This document shows, one piece after another, positions 1-6,938 of a DNA stretch of 9,822 nucleotides (positions within the stretch are counted from its first letter, which is position 1; every line of letters begins with the position of its first letter). Source of the stretch: CAYQAJ01 sp964415245 (GTDB lineage Bacteria; Planctomycetota; Planctomycetia; Pirellulales; Pirellulaceae); NCBI GenBank assembly GCA_964415245.1, contig CAYQAJ010000197.1, positions 1 to 9,822 of the forward strand, written 5' to 3'. A program made the position numbers and the translations under genes. The notes beneath the pieces were generated by a model that saw only the letters and a program-made list of their open reading frames with translations, had not been told where the DNA came from and searched no databases.

Positions 1-483
1 CGACGATCGTCGAGGCCCGGTCCCGCTCATGGTCCGTAGGCGCCTTGCGATTCTCCAACCAGGGAAAAATGTCGCGGTCCAATAGTTTCAGAGGATGCCA
101 CAGATATTCTCGAGTTGCTCGTCTAGCTTCTCCGCCGGCATCCTAGTTGGCAGCTTGCTGTTCTCCATCCGCCCAACGAGATTCTTGCTTACCTTTGCCA
201 AGCCGACGAGCCGGTCGACAGCAAGTGGCGGCGCCGTGCACATGCGAAGCGTTGGCAGAGCACCGGGGTTGGCCTTGATCGTCTCGGCCGTCAGGCTTCG
301 CAGATCCTTGGTGGCGACGAGCGCTACCTTGACGTGTTCCGTCGTCTATAGGCGAGTGGAACGAAATGCTTCGGGGGCAAATCGCGTGAACCACTGATTG
401 AAACGGTCAACGGAGGCGGCGATGTCCTGCTTCCAGCGATGCGGCTTGTCGGCGTTGATTCGTCGCGTCGTCATGCGAGCCAT
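1..483 (-). pseudogene. XamI-like type II restriction endonuclease, N-terminal part, disrupted
   Basis: Read on the minus strand from ATG at 483 (alternative ATG at 474), the sequence gives a recognisable XamI-family (RE_XamI) N-terminus: INADKPHRWKQDIAASVDRF, then FNQWFTRFAPEAFRSTRL, then an in-frame TAG at 346-348. The same frame continues with TIKANPGALPTLRMCTAPPL and VDRLVGLAKVSKNLVGRME until a TGA at 88-90. Homology resumes in another frame with LLDRDIFPWLENRKAPTD up to the window edge, so there is at least one nonsense mutation and one frameshift. Intact members are type II endonucleases, XamI itself cutting GTCGAC. The ATG at 483 overlaps an upstream stop (TAATG) and has a GGTGA sequence just before it, as expected for a gene once coupled to its methyltransferase. 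The C-terminal part lies outside the window. The family call rests on memory of conserved strings; inactivation is read directly from the sequence. Confidence 0.72.
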
Positions 484-685
484 TAGTTCACCGCGCAGTG
501 CCTCTGTTCACTATCGACAACCATATTGGCGTGTGCAGTCTGTACGCGCTCTGCTGCCACCATTCCCTGGTCGGCTCCGGATGCGCGCCTCAATCAATGG
601 TGGCGGATGTACATTAGGGGGATTCTAGCCGCTGGCGGATCGCTTCGCACCGGCCTTGTTGGCGTTGCGCGGTCTTAATGCTCGG
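484..685 (-). other. Decayed junction between the two restriction-modification remnants
   Basis: The stretch between the methyltransferase fragment and the endonuclease start has no frame with recognisable protein similarity on either strand. One minus-strand frame runs from about 570 to a TAA at 483-485 that overlaps the endonuclease ATG, so it may be the scrambled 3' end of the old methyltransferase gene. Its residues match no motif I know. I treat it as non-coding scar sequence. Confidence 0.4.
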
Positions 686-817
686 CGCAATTTGCCCGGA
701 AATGATTTCGCGGGCCCAGTGATCGAGCTTCGTGGTATCGACCGTGGGCAGGCGGAAGCCCGAAAGGTGCGAGCGGAGCACGTCGGGTCGAAAGAGTCGT
801 TTGGCTTCGACAGGCAT
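614..817 (-). pseudogene. N-terminal remnant of a restriction-modification DNA methyltransferase
   Basis: From ATG at 817 on the minus strand the first 44 residues (down to about 686) look like the start of the class I SAM-dependent DNA methyltransferases that accompany XamI-type endonucleases. They begin MPVEAKRLFRPDVLRSHLSG and continue through a LDHWAREIISGQI segment. In the family this leads into a long N-terminal domain followed by the SAM-binding and NPPF/Y catalytic domains. Here the resemblance stops abruptly, and about 23 unrelated residues follow before the stop at 614. No catalytic motif is present, so the fragment cannot be a methyltransferase. It lies directly upstream of, and on the same strand as, the broken endonuclease, which supports a common origin. 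The most likely history is an internal deletion of more than 1 kb, with only the 5' end left. I recognised the N-terminus from memory, without an alignment. Confidence 0.55.
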
Positions 818-925
818 GGATGCCGGCCCTTGGCTGGATTACCGCGAGAGCCAGCAGCTTACACGCCGGAAGCAGCGATTCCACCGAGCGGTCAGATTCA
901 GCGGTATTCCGCCGCGGAGAATCCC

Positions 926-952
926 CCGCGCTTCCGGTCCCTCCAAGCGCGG
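926..952. repeat. GC-rich inverted repeat
   Basis: The perfect 8-bp arms CCGCGCTT (926-933) and AAGCGCGG (945-952) enclose an 11-base loop. Three more G:C pairs can form outside if one C is bulged. There is no T-run on either side, so a rho-independent terminator role is not supported. It may be part of a dispersed repeat. Confidence 0.5.
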
Positions 953-996
953 CGGGGAGAGGGGAGCTTGCCGGCGGAGCCGGGCAGACAGTGCGA

Positions 997-1015
997 TACG
1001 AGGCAGAGCCTCGTA
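997..1015. repeat. Short perfect hairpin (REP-like)
   Basis: TACGAGGC (997-1004) and GCCTCGTA (1008-1015) are perfect 8-bp inverted arms around AGA. ACGAGG recurs just downstream as AACGAGG and AACGAGGGG. Hairpins of this sort are common between genes in planctomycete genomes, which is my recollection and was not checked. A local function is not evident. Confidence 0.5.
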
Positions 1016-1203
1016 ACGAGGGAAACGAGGGGAGTGCAAGCAATGCCAGCATCGGCAAGGCACGCGGCACCGTCGATCAGGCACCGAGCAAAAAATCTCT
1101 GTCGTGCCGGGCCTGCGCGGGCCGAATTATCTGTAGAAGCCGCAGAGTCGCCATACCGCTGGCTGCTGTTGCCGGCAGAGCGTCGCTCTTCGGGGGGGGC
1201 CCG

Positions 1204-2223
1204 ATGCCTTTTGTCGACCGCACCCAGTGCGCGCGCCGGCCCAGGGTGCGCAGCGTGGGACACGCCACGATTCGGCGGGGTGCTGCGCTTTTTCCGGCCG
1301 CGCCGCGTCGGGCGGCATTTCTTTCGGCCGCTTTCCGACCCGCCGTGCTCCTTCCGGCCGTGCTGGTGATGGCGATGATCGCCTCGACCGCGGTGGCGCC
1401 CCTGGCAGCGCGGGCCGAGTCGCCGCTGGTGGCTTCGACGAGCCGCGAGTCGCGGGAAGACGCCGTCCGCTCGATTCCCTTCGACAAGCTCGACGAGAAG
1501 TCGCGCTCCAAGCTGTGGGACGTGGTCTCCGATCCCAGTGTGTTCCGCCGCATGCCGACGCAAATGGTCGACTGCGATCCCGACCTGTTCGTGTTCCTCG
1601 TCCGCCATCCCGAAGTCGTGGTGAACGTGTGGGACCTGATGGGCGTGACGACGGCCAACATCAAGCGGGTCGACCCTTTTCGCTTCGATGCCGACGACGG
1701 CGCGGGAACGGCCAGCCGCGTGGAACTGGTGTACGGCGACGCCAACACGCACGTGCTGTATGCCGAAGGGAAATACGACGGACCGCTCGCCGCCCGTGCC
1801 ATCAACGGCCGCTGCGTGATCGTGCTGCGATCGGAATACATGCAGGGCGACAACGAGCGAACGTACGTGACCACGCGGCTCGACGTGTTTCTGCGCGTCG
1901 ATCGGTTTGCCGCCGAGCTGGTGGCCAAGACGTTGCAACCCTTGGTGGGCAAGACCGCCGATCAGAATTTCGCCGAATCGACGCAGTTCCTGGGCCGCTT
2001 GTCGCGGGCGGCCGAACGCAACGGCGCCGGCGTGCAGCGGATGTCGAGCAAGCTGACGCGAGTCGATCCTTCGGTTCGGGCCGAGTTCGCGCAGTTGGCC
2101 GCGACGATCAATCACAGGGCGGTGCTGCACAGCGCGGAAGCGGACGAAGCGACGAGCGGCGAAGAATCGGCCGACGATGCGGACATCGCGACGGCCCCGA
2201 GGGGGGAGAGGAGTCCGCAGTAG
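1204..2223 (+). CDS. Secreted protein of unknown function, possibly planctomycete-specific
   Basis: The protein has 339 residues from ATG at 1204. The frame is open further upstream (to 820), but that part looks non-coding. A G-rich run (1193-1200) ends three bases before this ATG, so the ribosome binding site is not ideal and a start nearer the hydrophobic segment is possible. Residues 1-40 are basic; residues 47-70 (AVLLPAVLVMAMIASTAVAP) form a hydrophobic signal or anchor segment ending in ARA, a possible signal peptidase I site after about residue 71. The mature part has a conserved-looking core at about 90-270, including FLVRHPEVVVNVWDLMG, VELVYGDANTHVLYAEGKYD and LQPLVGKTADQNF. The alternating strands and helices could suit a START/SRPBCC-like fold, but that is speculation. 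The last 30 residues are acidic and probably disordered. It appears similar to Pirellulales hypothetical proteins; no function is known to me. It converges on the LplT-Aas fusion gene. Confidence 0.8.
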   Translation: MPFVDRTQCARRPRVRSVGHATIRRGAALFPAAPRRAAFLSAAFRPAVLLPAVLVMAMIASTAVAPLAARAESPLVASTSRESREDAVRSIPFDKLDEKSRSKLWDVVSDPSVFRRMPTQMVDCDPDLFVFLVRHPEVVVNVWDLMGVTTANIKRVDPFRFDADDGAGTASRVELVYGDANTHVLYAEGKYDGPLAARAINGRCVIVLRSEYMQGDNERTYVTTRLDVFLRVDRFAAELVAKTLQPLVGKTADQNFAESTQFLGRLSRAAERNGAGVQRMSSKLTRVDPSVRAEFAQLAATINHRAVLHSAEADEATSGEESADDADIATAPRGERSPQ

Positions 2224-2316
2224 GTTGTCAGTCGTCCGTAGTCAGTCGTCCGTTGTATCGGAGAAGATGTCGGATCATCACGGTAGCCCTTCGTCTCCGT
2301 GTCCCCGCGTTAGCCG
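2224..2316. other. Intergenic segment with short tandem repeat
   Basis: Directly after the stop of the secreted-protein gene there are two tandem copies of a 14-base unit: GTCAGTCGTCCGTA (2227-2240) and GTCAGTCGTCCGTT (2241-2254). The rest shows no gene. The unit is related to the reverse complement of the repeats at 2545-2588. Confidence 0.6.
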
Positions 2317-2465
2317 CTAAATTCGTAACAGTTTAGCCGTCTGAAGTTGAGGGAGTGGTTTGTAGCGGGATTCGCAAGAGTTCCGATAACCGGGCGACGT
2401 TCCAACACGCTGAATTCTTGCGAATCCAGCTACGAGTTCAGACGGCTAAACTGTTACCTAAATTC
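2317..2465. mobile_element. 133-bp MITE with IS66-type ends and 8-bp target duplication
   Basis: The element spans 2325-2457. Its outer 21 bases (2325-2345, starting GTAACAGTTTAGCCG) are perfectly inverted at 2437-2457. A second inverted pair lies inside (2362-2383 against 2412-2433, 20 of 22 positions matching). The whole element can therefore fold into a long hairpin with an asymmetric interior loop (16 against 3 bases) and a terminal loop of 28 bases. It is bounded by the perfect direct repeat CTAAATTC at 2317-2324 and 2458-2465, an 8-bp target-site duplication. Ends beginning 5'-GTAA with 8-bp duplications are the described hallmark of the IS66 family. The element is too short to encode a transposase, so it would have moved in trans as a MITE. 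It lies between two convergent genes and disrupts neither; its hairpin might act as a bidirectional transcription stop. Confidence 0.85.
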
Positions 2466-2544
2466 CTGGTGAGCGCCCGGATGACGATTTGCCCCAAGAC
2501 CCCACGTGGCTTTCCGCCAACGCGGGACTGACGGTTCACGGGCG

Positions 2545-2588
2545 ACTGACAACGGACAACTGACAACGGACCACGGACAACTGACAAC
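2545..2588 (-). repeat. 14-bp-period tandem repeat
   Basis: On the plus strand the units are ACTGACAACGGACA (2545-2558), ACTGACAACGGACC (2559-2572), a half unit ACGGACA (2573-2579) and ACTGACAAC (2580-2588). On the minus strand they read TTGTCCGTTGTCAG and begin five bases after the stop codon of the fusion gene. The copies after the facing gene (2227-2254) read in the sense direction of that gene, so the two arrays mirror each other around the MITE. Confidence 0.7.
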
Positions 2589-2593
2589 CAGCA

Positions 2594-5500
2594 TCATTCC
2601 ACCCCGAACCGGTCCAGCGCTATCTTCTTCACGCCCACCAGGTCGAGCTTGCCGCTTCCCAGCACGGGGAGTGCGTCGACCTGACAGAAGCTGTCGGCCG
2701 AGGGGATGAACAGGTTGGGGAGCCCCTCTTCGGCCAGCGCCTCGCAAAGCTGCTGCGGTGAACGATCGAGCGCCGTGTGTACGACCACCAGGCGTTCGCC
2801 CTTGGTCGGGTGCGGCACGGCCGTCACGGCCACCTTCGGCGCCCCGTCCTCGTCGATGCCGATAATCCGCGAGAGAGCATCCTCGATGAGGATGTGCGGC
2901 ACCATCTCGCCGCCGATCTTCGAGAAGCGGCTTTCCCGCCCTGTGATCGTGATGAAACCGTCGGCGTCGATCTTGGCCACGTCGCCCGTCATGTACCAGC
3001 CGTCGCGAATCACGTCGGCGGTCAGGTCGGGTCGGCCGAGATAGCCCTTCATCACGTTGGGGCCCTTGATCCACAACATGCCAGGCTGGTCGGCTCCCAA
3101 CTCGGCGCCGGTTTCCAGGTCGAGCACCTTGGCCGTGACGCCGGGCACCGTGCGGCCGACCGTGCCTTCCTTGCAGTCGATCTGAAAGTTGTCGCGCGAG
3201 CGGCTGGGCGGCACGTTGACCGAAACGAGCGGCGAAAGCTCGGTGGCTCCGTATCCTTCGACGGGGCGGACACCGAACTTGTCCTCGAACGCTTGACTGA
3301 GATCACCCGGCAGCTTTTCAGCACCCGCGATCAAAATGTCGAGCGTGGCGAAATCCTCCTTGGCACAGCGGCGGAGGTAGGAACGCAGAAAGGTGGGGGT
3401 CGCCAGGAAGATCGTGCCCTTGTACTTGCCGCACAGCTTGCCAATCAGTTTGGCGTCGAGCGGGTTGAAGTGGTAAACGCCCTTCACGTCGATCGACAGT
3501 ACCGACCACGTGGCCACCGTGTAGCCGAAGGAGTGGAACAGCGGCAAGGCCCCGATCAAAACGTCGCTCCGGCGCAGGTTTACCACCTGGTTCATCGCGT
3601 CGACGTTGGAGGCCACGTTGGCGTGCGTGAGCATGGCGCCCTTCGGCTCGCCGGTTGAGCCCGAGGTGAAGATGACGGTCAGCACGTCGTCGGGATCGAT
3701 GCGGTGCAGTCCCAAGCAGCGTTCGAGCACGACAGACGGCACGGCGTACGCGGACAACGCGGCCACCAGTTTGTCGAGGACCGTGACTTTGTCGCGCAAC
3801 GTCTCCAACGGAACCAGCTCGGCCTCGATCTCGATCGGCTGCCGCTCCTTCAGTTTCTCGAGAAACTTTTCGCTGGTGAGCACGTGCCGGATGCCGCTGC
3901 GGCGGATGCAGTGATTCATCACCTCGCTGGAGGTGGTGTAGTTCAAGTTCACCGCGATGCGGCGGTCGAGCGCTAATGCGGCGTTGGCCACAATGCCCGC
4001 GGCGGTCGGGGGCAGCAGCAGTCCCACGTACTGCTCGTCGCCGGCAAGCACGTGACGACGCAGCAGTCGCCGCAGCACCAGCGTCCGGGCCAGAAGCTGG
4101 CCACCCGTGAGGCTGGCGCCGGTGGAGTCGGCGATCTTCTCGCTGAACAGGCGGTCCTTGCAACGACGCAGAAAGTTTCGCTGCGGTACCAACATTCGGC
4201 TTGTACGCTGTTGCACGGCGATGGTTCCCAGCTCCTGGACGGCCCGGCGGACCTGGTGCAGATCGTGCGGCTCGCGGATGGGCGCGCCAAAGTGAATCGA
4301 GATGGGATAGGGCCAACGTCGAGGCCATTTCCAGAAGAACTTCCCTCTCTCAAAGCTAAAGATACTTCCCCATAGCTCGTCGAGGTAGATCGGCACGACG
4401 GGAACGTCGATCCCCTCCAGAATTCTCATCACGCCGGGCCGGAAGCCCTGGATCTGCCCGGTGCGACCGACGCCGCCCTCGGGAAACACGCACACCAGCT
4501 CGCCGCGACGGAGCGCCTCGCGGGCCGTTTCGAGCGCCTTGCGGATCGACTTGGGGCCAGTCGACACGTAGATCGCGCCCCAGAACTCGCCCCACCGCCG
4601 CAGCAGGGGATTCTGAAAGTTGCCAGCCCAAGCCAGCAGCCGCACCGGTCGCGAGCTGGTGAGCAGAACCAGGAATCCATCGAGCCAGGAAGGATGATTG
4701 GCCACCAGCACCGCTCCTCCGTGATCGGGCAGATTGTCGCGCCCATAAACGCGAATCCGGTACAGCGTGCCGCTGGCCAGCCACACCGCGAACCGAATCG
4801 ACGTTTGGGGAATCAACCAAACGATGTACAGGAACACCGGCACCGAGCAGATCCCGCAGAGCAAAAAGATCTGCCGCGCCGTAAACAGCGGCTCGCCCCC
4901 CGCCACCGGGAGGCGCAGTCCCGCGAATAGCACGGACATCACGAGCATGCCGCCAAACGTGAGAAAGTTGCCGGCCGACAGGATCGCGCCCCGCGATTCG
5001 CGCGGACTGCGATACTGCATGAACGCCGCCAGTGGCACGTCAAACAGCCCGGCGCTGGTTCCCAGCCCGAACAGGAACACGCAGGCCCATACGTAGCTCG
5101 CCGTGAGTTGGGCACTGGGGGCGACGAGCTCACCCTGCACGAAGAAGAGCAAGCCGGCAAACAGCGCAATGCCCCCCGCTCCCAGCGGCAGGATGCCCAG
5201 CTCGACGCGGCCCCGCGACCAGATGCCCGCCAGCACGCTTCCCACCCCCACGCCGGTGGCCAGCGCGGCGAGCAGCGGCACGATCTGGCTCTGTTTCCAG
5301 GTGCCTCCCTCGGCGCCGAATTGGTCGATGTTCAACTGGGCCAGCGCCCCCAACGACCAGAAAAAGACGATGCCCAATGCCACGCGCAACAGCGGCCGGC
5401 TGCTTGCCAACGTTCGCAGGTCGCGCACGGTTTGCACCAGAGCATCGAAGGGGAAGCGGCGGCGAGGATCGGCCGGCTCCAGCCGCGCGATGAACAGGCT

Positions 5501-6133
5501 CAGCAGCCAGCCGACCGTCGCCACACAAATCAATACCAGCCCGGACATCCAGGCGCCCGGCTGTCCCCGGTAGCCGGTGTGGTCGGTCAGCACGTTGCCG
5601 ATACCCATTCCCACCACGGCAGCTACGACCGTGCTCAGCCCCATCAGGCCATTGGCGGCCGAGATGTGCCGGGCCTTCAGCATCTCGGGAATGCTGCCCA
5701 GCTTCGACGGCGAGAAGAGCGCGCTCTGCGCGCCCATCAACGCCACAATGCACATGAGCAACCACAGGCTGCCGATCAGAATGGCCACGACGCCGAGCGC
5801 CATGATCACGATCTCAGCCACCTTGCACGCGACGATGACGCTGCGTTTGCTGAAACGATCGGCGAAGTAGCCCGCGGGTGCTGCCAGCAGAAGGTACGGC
5901 GCGACGAAGCAAATCGTGCCGCCGGCAAGCACATAGCCGATGTTCGCCGGCGCGACGTACTGCTTGCCGATGCCGATGACCAGCCAACGAAAGATGTTGT
6001 CGTTCGTGGCCGTGAGGAACTGCGTCAACAGCAGACCCACGAAGCTGGGCGAATACAGCTCGCCGCTCCCCGCGTTGTGGGCGGAGCCACCCTGCACGTC
6101 GGTCCCGGCTTGTTCTCCTTCCGCCGCACTCAT
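2594..6133 (-). CDS. aas: LplT-Aas fusion: MFS lysophospholipid transporter / acyltransferase / acyl-ACP synthetase
   Basis: This intact 1179-residue protein has three modules. Residues about 28-445 are an MFS transporter with about 12 hydrophobic helices, resembling LplT, which flips lysophospholipids across the inner membrane. Residues about 455-645 are a PlsC/LPLAT acyltransferase with the HX4D catalytic motif (NHPSWLD, H480 and D485), FPEGG at 550-554 and a VPVVPIYLDEL motif near 577-587. Residues about 650-1179 are an AMP-forming acyl-ACP/acyl-CoA synthetase with the P-loop TSGSTGEPKG (823-832), GYGATE (960-965), YMTGD (1047-1051) and the C-terminal catalytic lysine in GSGKLD (K1162). 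All key residues are present. By family knowledge, the protein would import lysophospholipid, activate a fatty acid on ACP and re-acylate the 2-acyl-glycerophospholipid at the cytoplasmic membrane. In E. coli these steps use the adjacent genes lplT and aas; fused forms occur in several phyla. The start is the first ATG of the frame; no good Shine-Dalgarno precedes it. The synthetase substrate (ACP or CoA) cannot be decided from motifs. Confidence 0.93.
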   Translation of the reverse strand: MSAAEGEQAGTDVQGGSAHNAGSGELYSPSFVGLLLTQFLTATNDNIFRWLVIGIGKQYVAPANIGYVLAGGTICFVAPYLLLAAPAGYFADRFSKRSVIVACKVAEIVIMALGVVAILIGSLWLLMCIVALMGAQSALFSPSKLGSIPEMLKARHISAANGLMGLSTVVAAVVGMGIGNVLTDHTGYRGQPGAWMSGLVLICVATVGWLLSLFIARLEPADPRRRFPFDALVQTVRDLRTLASSRPLLRVALGIVFFWSLGALAQLNIDQFGAEGGTWKQSQIVPLLAALATGVGVGSVLAGIWSRGRVELGILPLGAGGIALFAGLLFFVQGELVAPSAQLTASYVWACVFLFGLGTSAGLFDVPLAAFMQYRSPRESRGAILSAGNFLTFGGMLVMSVLFAGLRLPVAGGEPLFTARQIFLLCGICSVPVFLYIVWLIPQTSIRFAVWLASGTLYRIRVYGRDNLPDHGGAVLVANHPSWLDGFLVLLTSSRPVRLLAWAGNFQNPLLRRWGEFWGAIYVSTGPKSIRKALETAREALRRGELVCVFPEGGVGRTGQIQGFRPGVMRILEGIDVPVVPIYLDELWGSIFSFERGKFFWKWPRRWPYPISIHFGAPIREPHDLHQVRRAVQELGTIAVQQRTSRMLVPQRNFLRRCKDRLFSEKIADSTGASLTGGQLLARTLVLRRLLRRHVLAGDEQYVGLLLPPTAAGIVANAALALDRRIAVNLNYTTSSEVMNHCIRRSGIRHVLTSEKFLEKLKERQPIEIEAELVPLETLRDKVTVLDKLVAALSAYAVPSVVLERCLGLHRIDPDDVLTVIFTSGSTGEPKGAMLTHANVASNVDAMNQVVNLRRSDVLIGALPLFHSFGYTVATWSVLSIDVKGVYHFNPLDAKLIGKLCGKYKGTIFLATPTFLRSYLRRCAKEDFATLDILIAGAEKLPGDLSQAFEDKFGVRPVEGYGATELSPLVSVNVPPSRSRDNFQIDCKEGTVGRTVPGVTAKVLDLETGAELGADQPGMLWIKGPNVMKGYLGRPDLTADVIRDGWYMTGDVAKIDADGFITITGRESRFSKIGGEMVPHILIEDALSRIIGIDEDGAPKVAVTAVPHPTKGERLVVVHTALDRSPQQLCEALAEEGLPNLFIPSADSFCQVDALPVLGSGKLDLVGVKKIALDRFGVE

Positions 6134-6635
6134 TGCGCTACATCACTTACTGACTGCTTCAAAACCATATCGGAGAGGGGAACACATTTTGCTCCGCAGA
6201 CTGCGCAAAACGAGCCAGTCCCCGACGGTTTTGAAACAGGTTCTTGTTCGGGCTGGATGCGCCACGGGATGGGCCGATCAGGACGAGGCCGGCCAGCGTA
6301 ACGGCTTCGCCGTCGAGAAAGCGTGTCGAGTTTCCAGGATTTTGCCGGCGACACGGTCATGCGGATTGTGTTGTCGCCGACCTGTGCGAGAGCGTCAAGT
6401 GAGCTGCCAAACGGACGCTACGTGGTATGCCCCTCCCGCGTCTCCGGCGAAACCCCCACAGGCAGCACGATCCAGAATCCTCGTATATCTGGCGTCACCC
6501 TCGACGGCGTCAAGACGGGGACGCGCCAGGCTCGATACACCCCAATGGACGACATCCCGATGCTCCCCGGCTTACTTACCGCGACCGCGCGACGCCAAGC
6601 TGCGGACAAGGAACAAGTCGCCCGCGGAGGATGCC
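6134..6635. other. Divergent intergenic region, no gene recognised
   Basis: This 502-base stretch lies between the divergently transcribed fusion gene and the small membrane protein gene, so it should hold promoters for both, but no convincing -35/-10 pair was found. Open frames here are short or Arg/Pro-rich and lack motifs. A notable inverted repeat (6158-6235) sits just upstream of the fusion gene start. Confidence 0.45.
6158..6235. repeat. Inverted repeat upstream of the fusion gene
   Basis: TTCAAAACC (6158-6166) and GGTTTTGAA (6227-6235) are perfect 9-bp inverted arms. Between them a second pair, TTTTGC (6187-6192) and GCAAAA (6205-6210), forms a nested stem. The outer arm starts about 25 bases upstream of the fusion gene ATG, so it could be a leader hairpin, an operator or the remains of a small mobile repeat. 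No flanking duplication was seen. Confidence 0.4.
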
Positions 6636-6938
6636 ATGGAAATCAATCGCAATCAGTACTTCCTCGCCGGCATCGTGCTTCTGTTCGTGGGCATCCAGTT
6701 CCGGCTGGTCGACTCGGTCACGCTGAATGAGCCGACCAGTCGCGTCGTGGCGAAGCGACTGGCGAAGGCCTCGACCGAAGATGACTCCGCGCCGAGCCCC
6801 GTGCTCGCGTCGTCGACGGGCGGGACGACATCGACCTCGCGCAAGGTAATCCGGCCCCCCAAATGGCTCGGCTGGGCCTTCATCTCCGTCGGTGCGGTGC
6901 TCGTTCTGCACAGCCTCGCGATGCGGCGGCCTCAATAG
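6636..6938 (+). CDS. Small two-helix membrane protein, unknown function
   Basis: The protein has 100 residues. The start is well supported: GGAGG at 6626-6630 lies five bases before the ATG. Residues 8-28 (YFLAGIVLLFVGIQFRLVDS) form a first membrane helix. A Ser/Thr/Ala-rich linker follows (about 35-70), then a short basic patch (KVIRPPK) and a second helix at about 76-94 (WLGWAFISVGAVLVLHSLAM). The MEINRNQYF start and the VDSVTLNE segment after the first helix look like a conserved family of small proteins in Pirellulales. I recall such proteins as hypothetical and know no function. The gene stands alone, with long gaps on both sides. Confidence 0.82.
   Translation: MEINRNQYFLAGIVLLFVGIQFRLVDSVTLNEPTSRVVAKRLAKASTEDDSAPSPVLASSTGGTTSTSRKVIRPPKWLGWAFISVGAVLVLHSLAMRRPQ

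Larger units (their letters stand above)
818..1203. other. Hairpin-rich intergenic region, no gene recognised
   Basis: Open frames cross this stretch, but they are GC-driven and carry no recognisable motif. The reading frame of the downstream secreted protein is open back to 820, yet the residues upstream of 1204 look like non-coding translation. What can be seen is a run of inverted repeats: GCGG-TATT-CCGC at 901-912; CCGCGCTT/AAGCGCGG at 926-933 and 945-952, extendable by three further G:C pairs across a bulged C; and TACGAGGC-AGA-GCCTCGTA at 997-1015. No clear sigma-70 promoter for the downstream gene was found. Confidence 0.5.

Noticed and set aside
656..1369. Plus-strand frames over the R-M remnant and hairpin region
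   Set aside because: They are Arg/Pro-rich with no motif, run antisense to the recognisable methyltransferase start and read through several hairpins.
898..2130. Long minus-strand frame of 410 codons opposite the secreted-protein gene
   Set aside because: Its product is rich in Arg, His and Gln with no motif, typical of the antisense of a GC-rich gene. The plus strand has a signal peptide and protein-like composition.
2325..2457. Simple intrinsic terminator hairpin rather than a mobile element
   Set aside because: The perfect 8-bp flanking duplication and GTAA ends of the 21-bp inverted repeats are not explained by a terminator, and no T-run follows.
3318..4328. Minus-strand frame of 336 codons overlapping the fusion gene in another frame
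   Set aside because: It is an out-of-frame Arg/Ala/Pro-rich shadow of the acyltransferase-synthetase region, with no motif of its own.
5108..6301. Plus-strand frame of 397 codons opposite the MFS part of the fusion gene
   Set aside because: It is a low-complexity His/Gln/Arg-rich antisense translation. The minus strand carries clear transporter, acyltransferase and synthetase motifs.
6130..6360. 76-codon minus-strand frame whose stop overlaps the fusion gene ATG (ATGA), with a CAVCGAKC string
   Set aside because: The stop/start overlap could suggest coupling, but the frame runs through the inverted repeat, has no good ribosome binding site and shows no recognisable family. The cysteines alone are not evidence.
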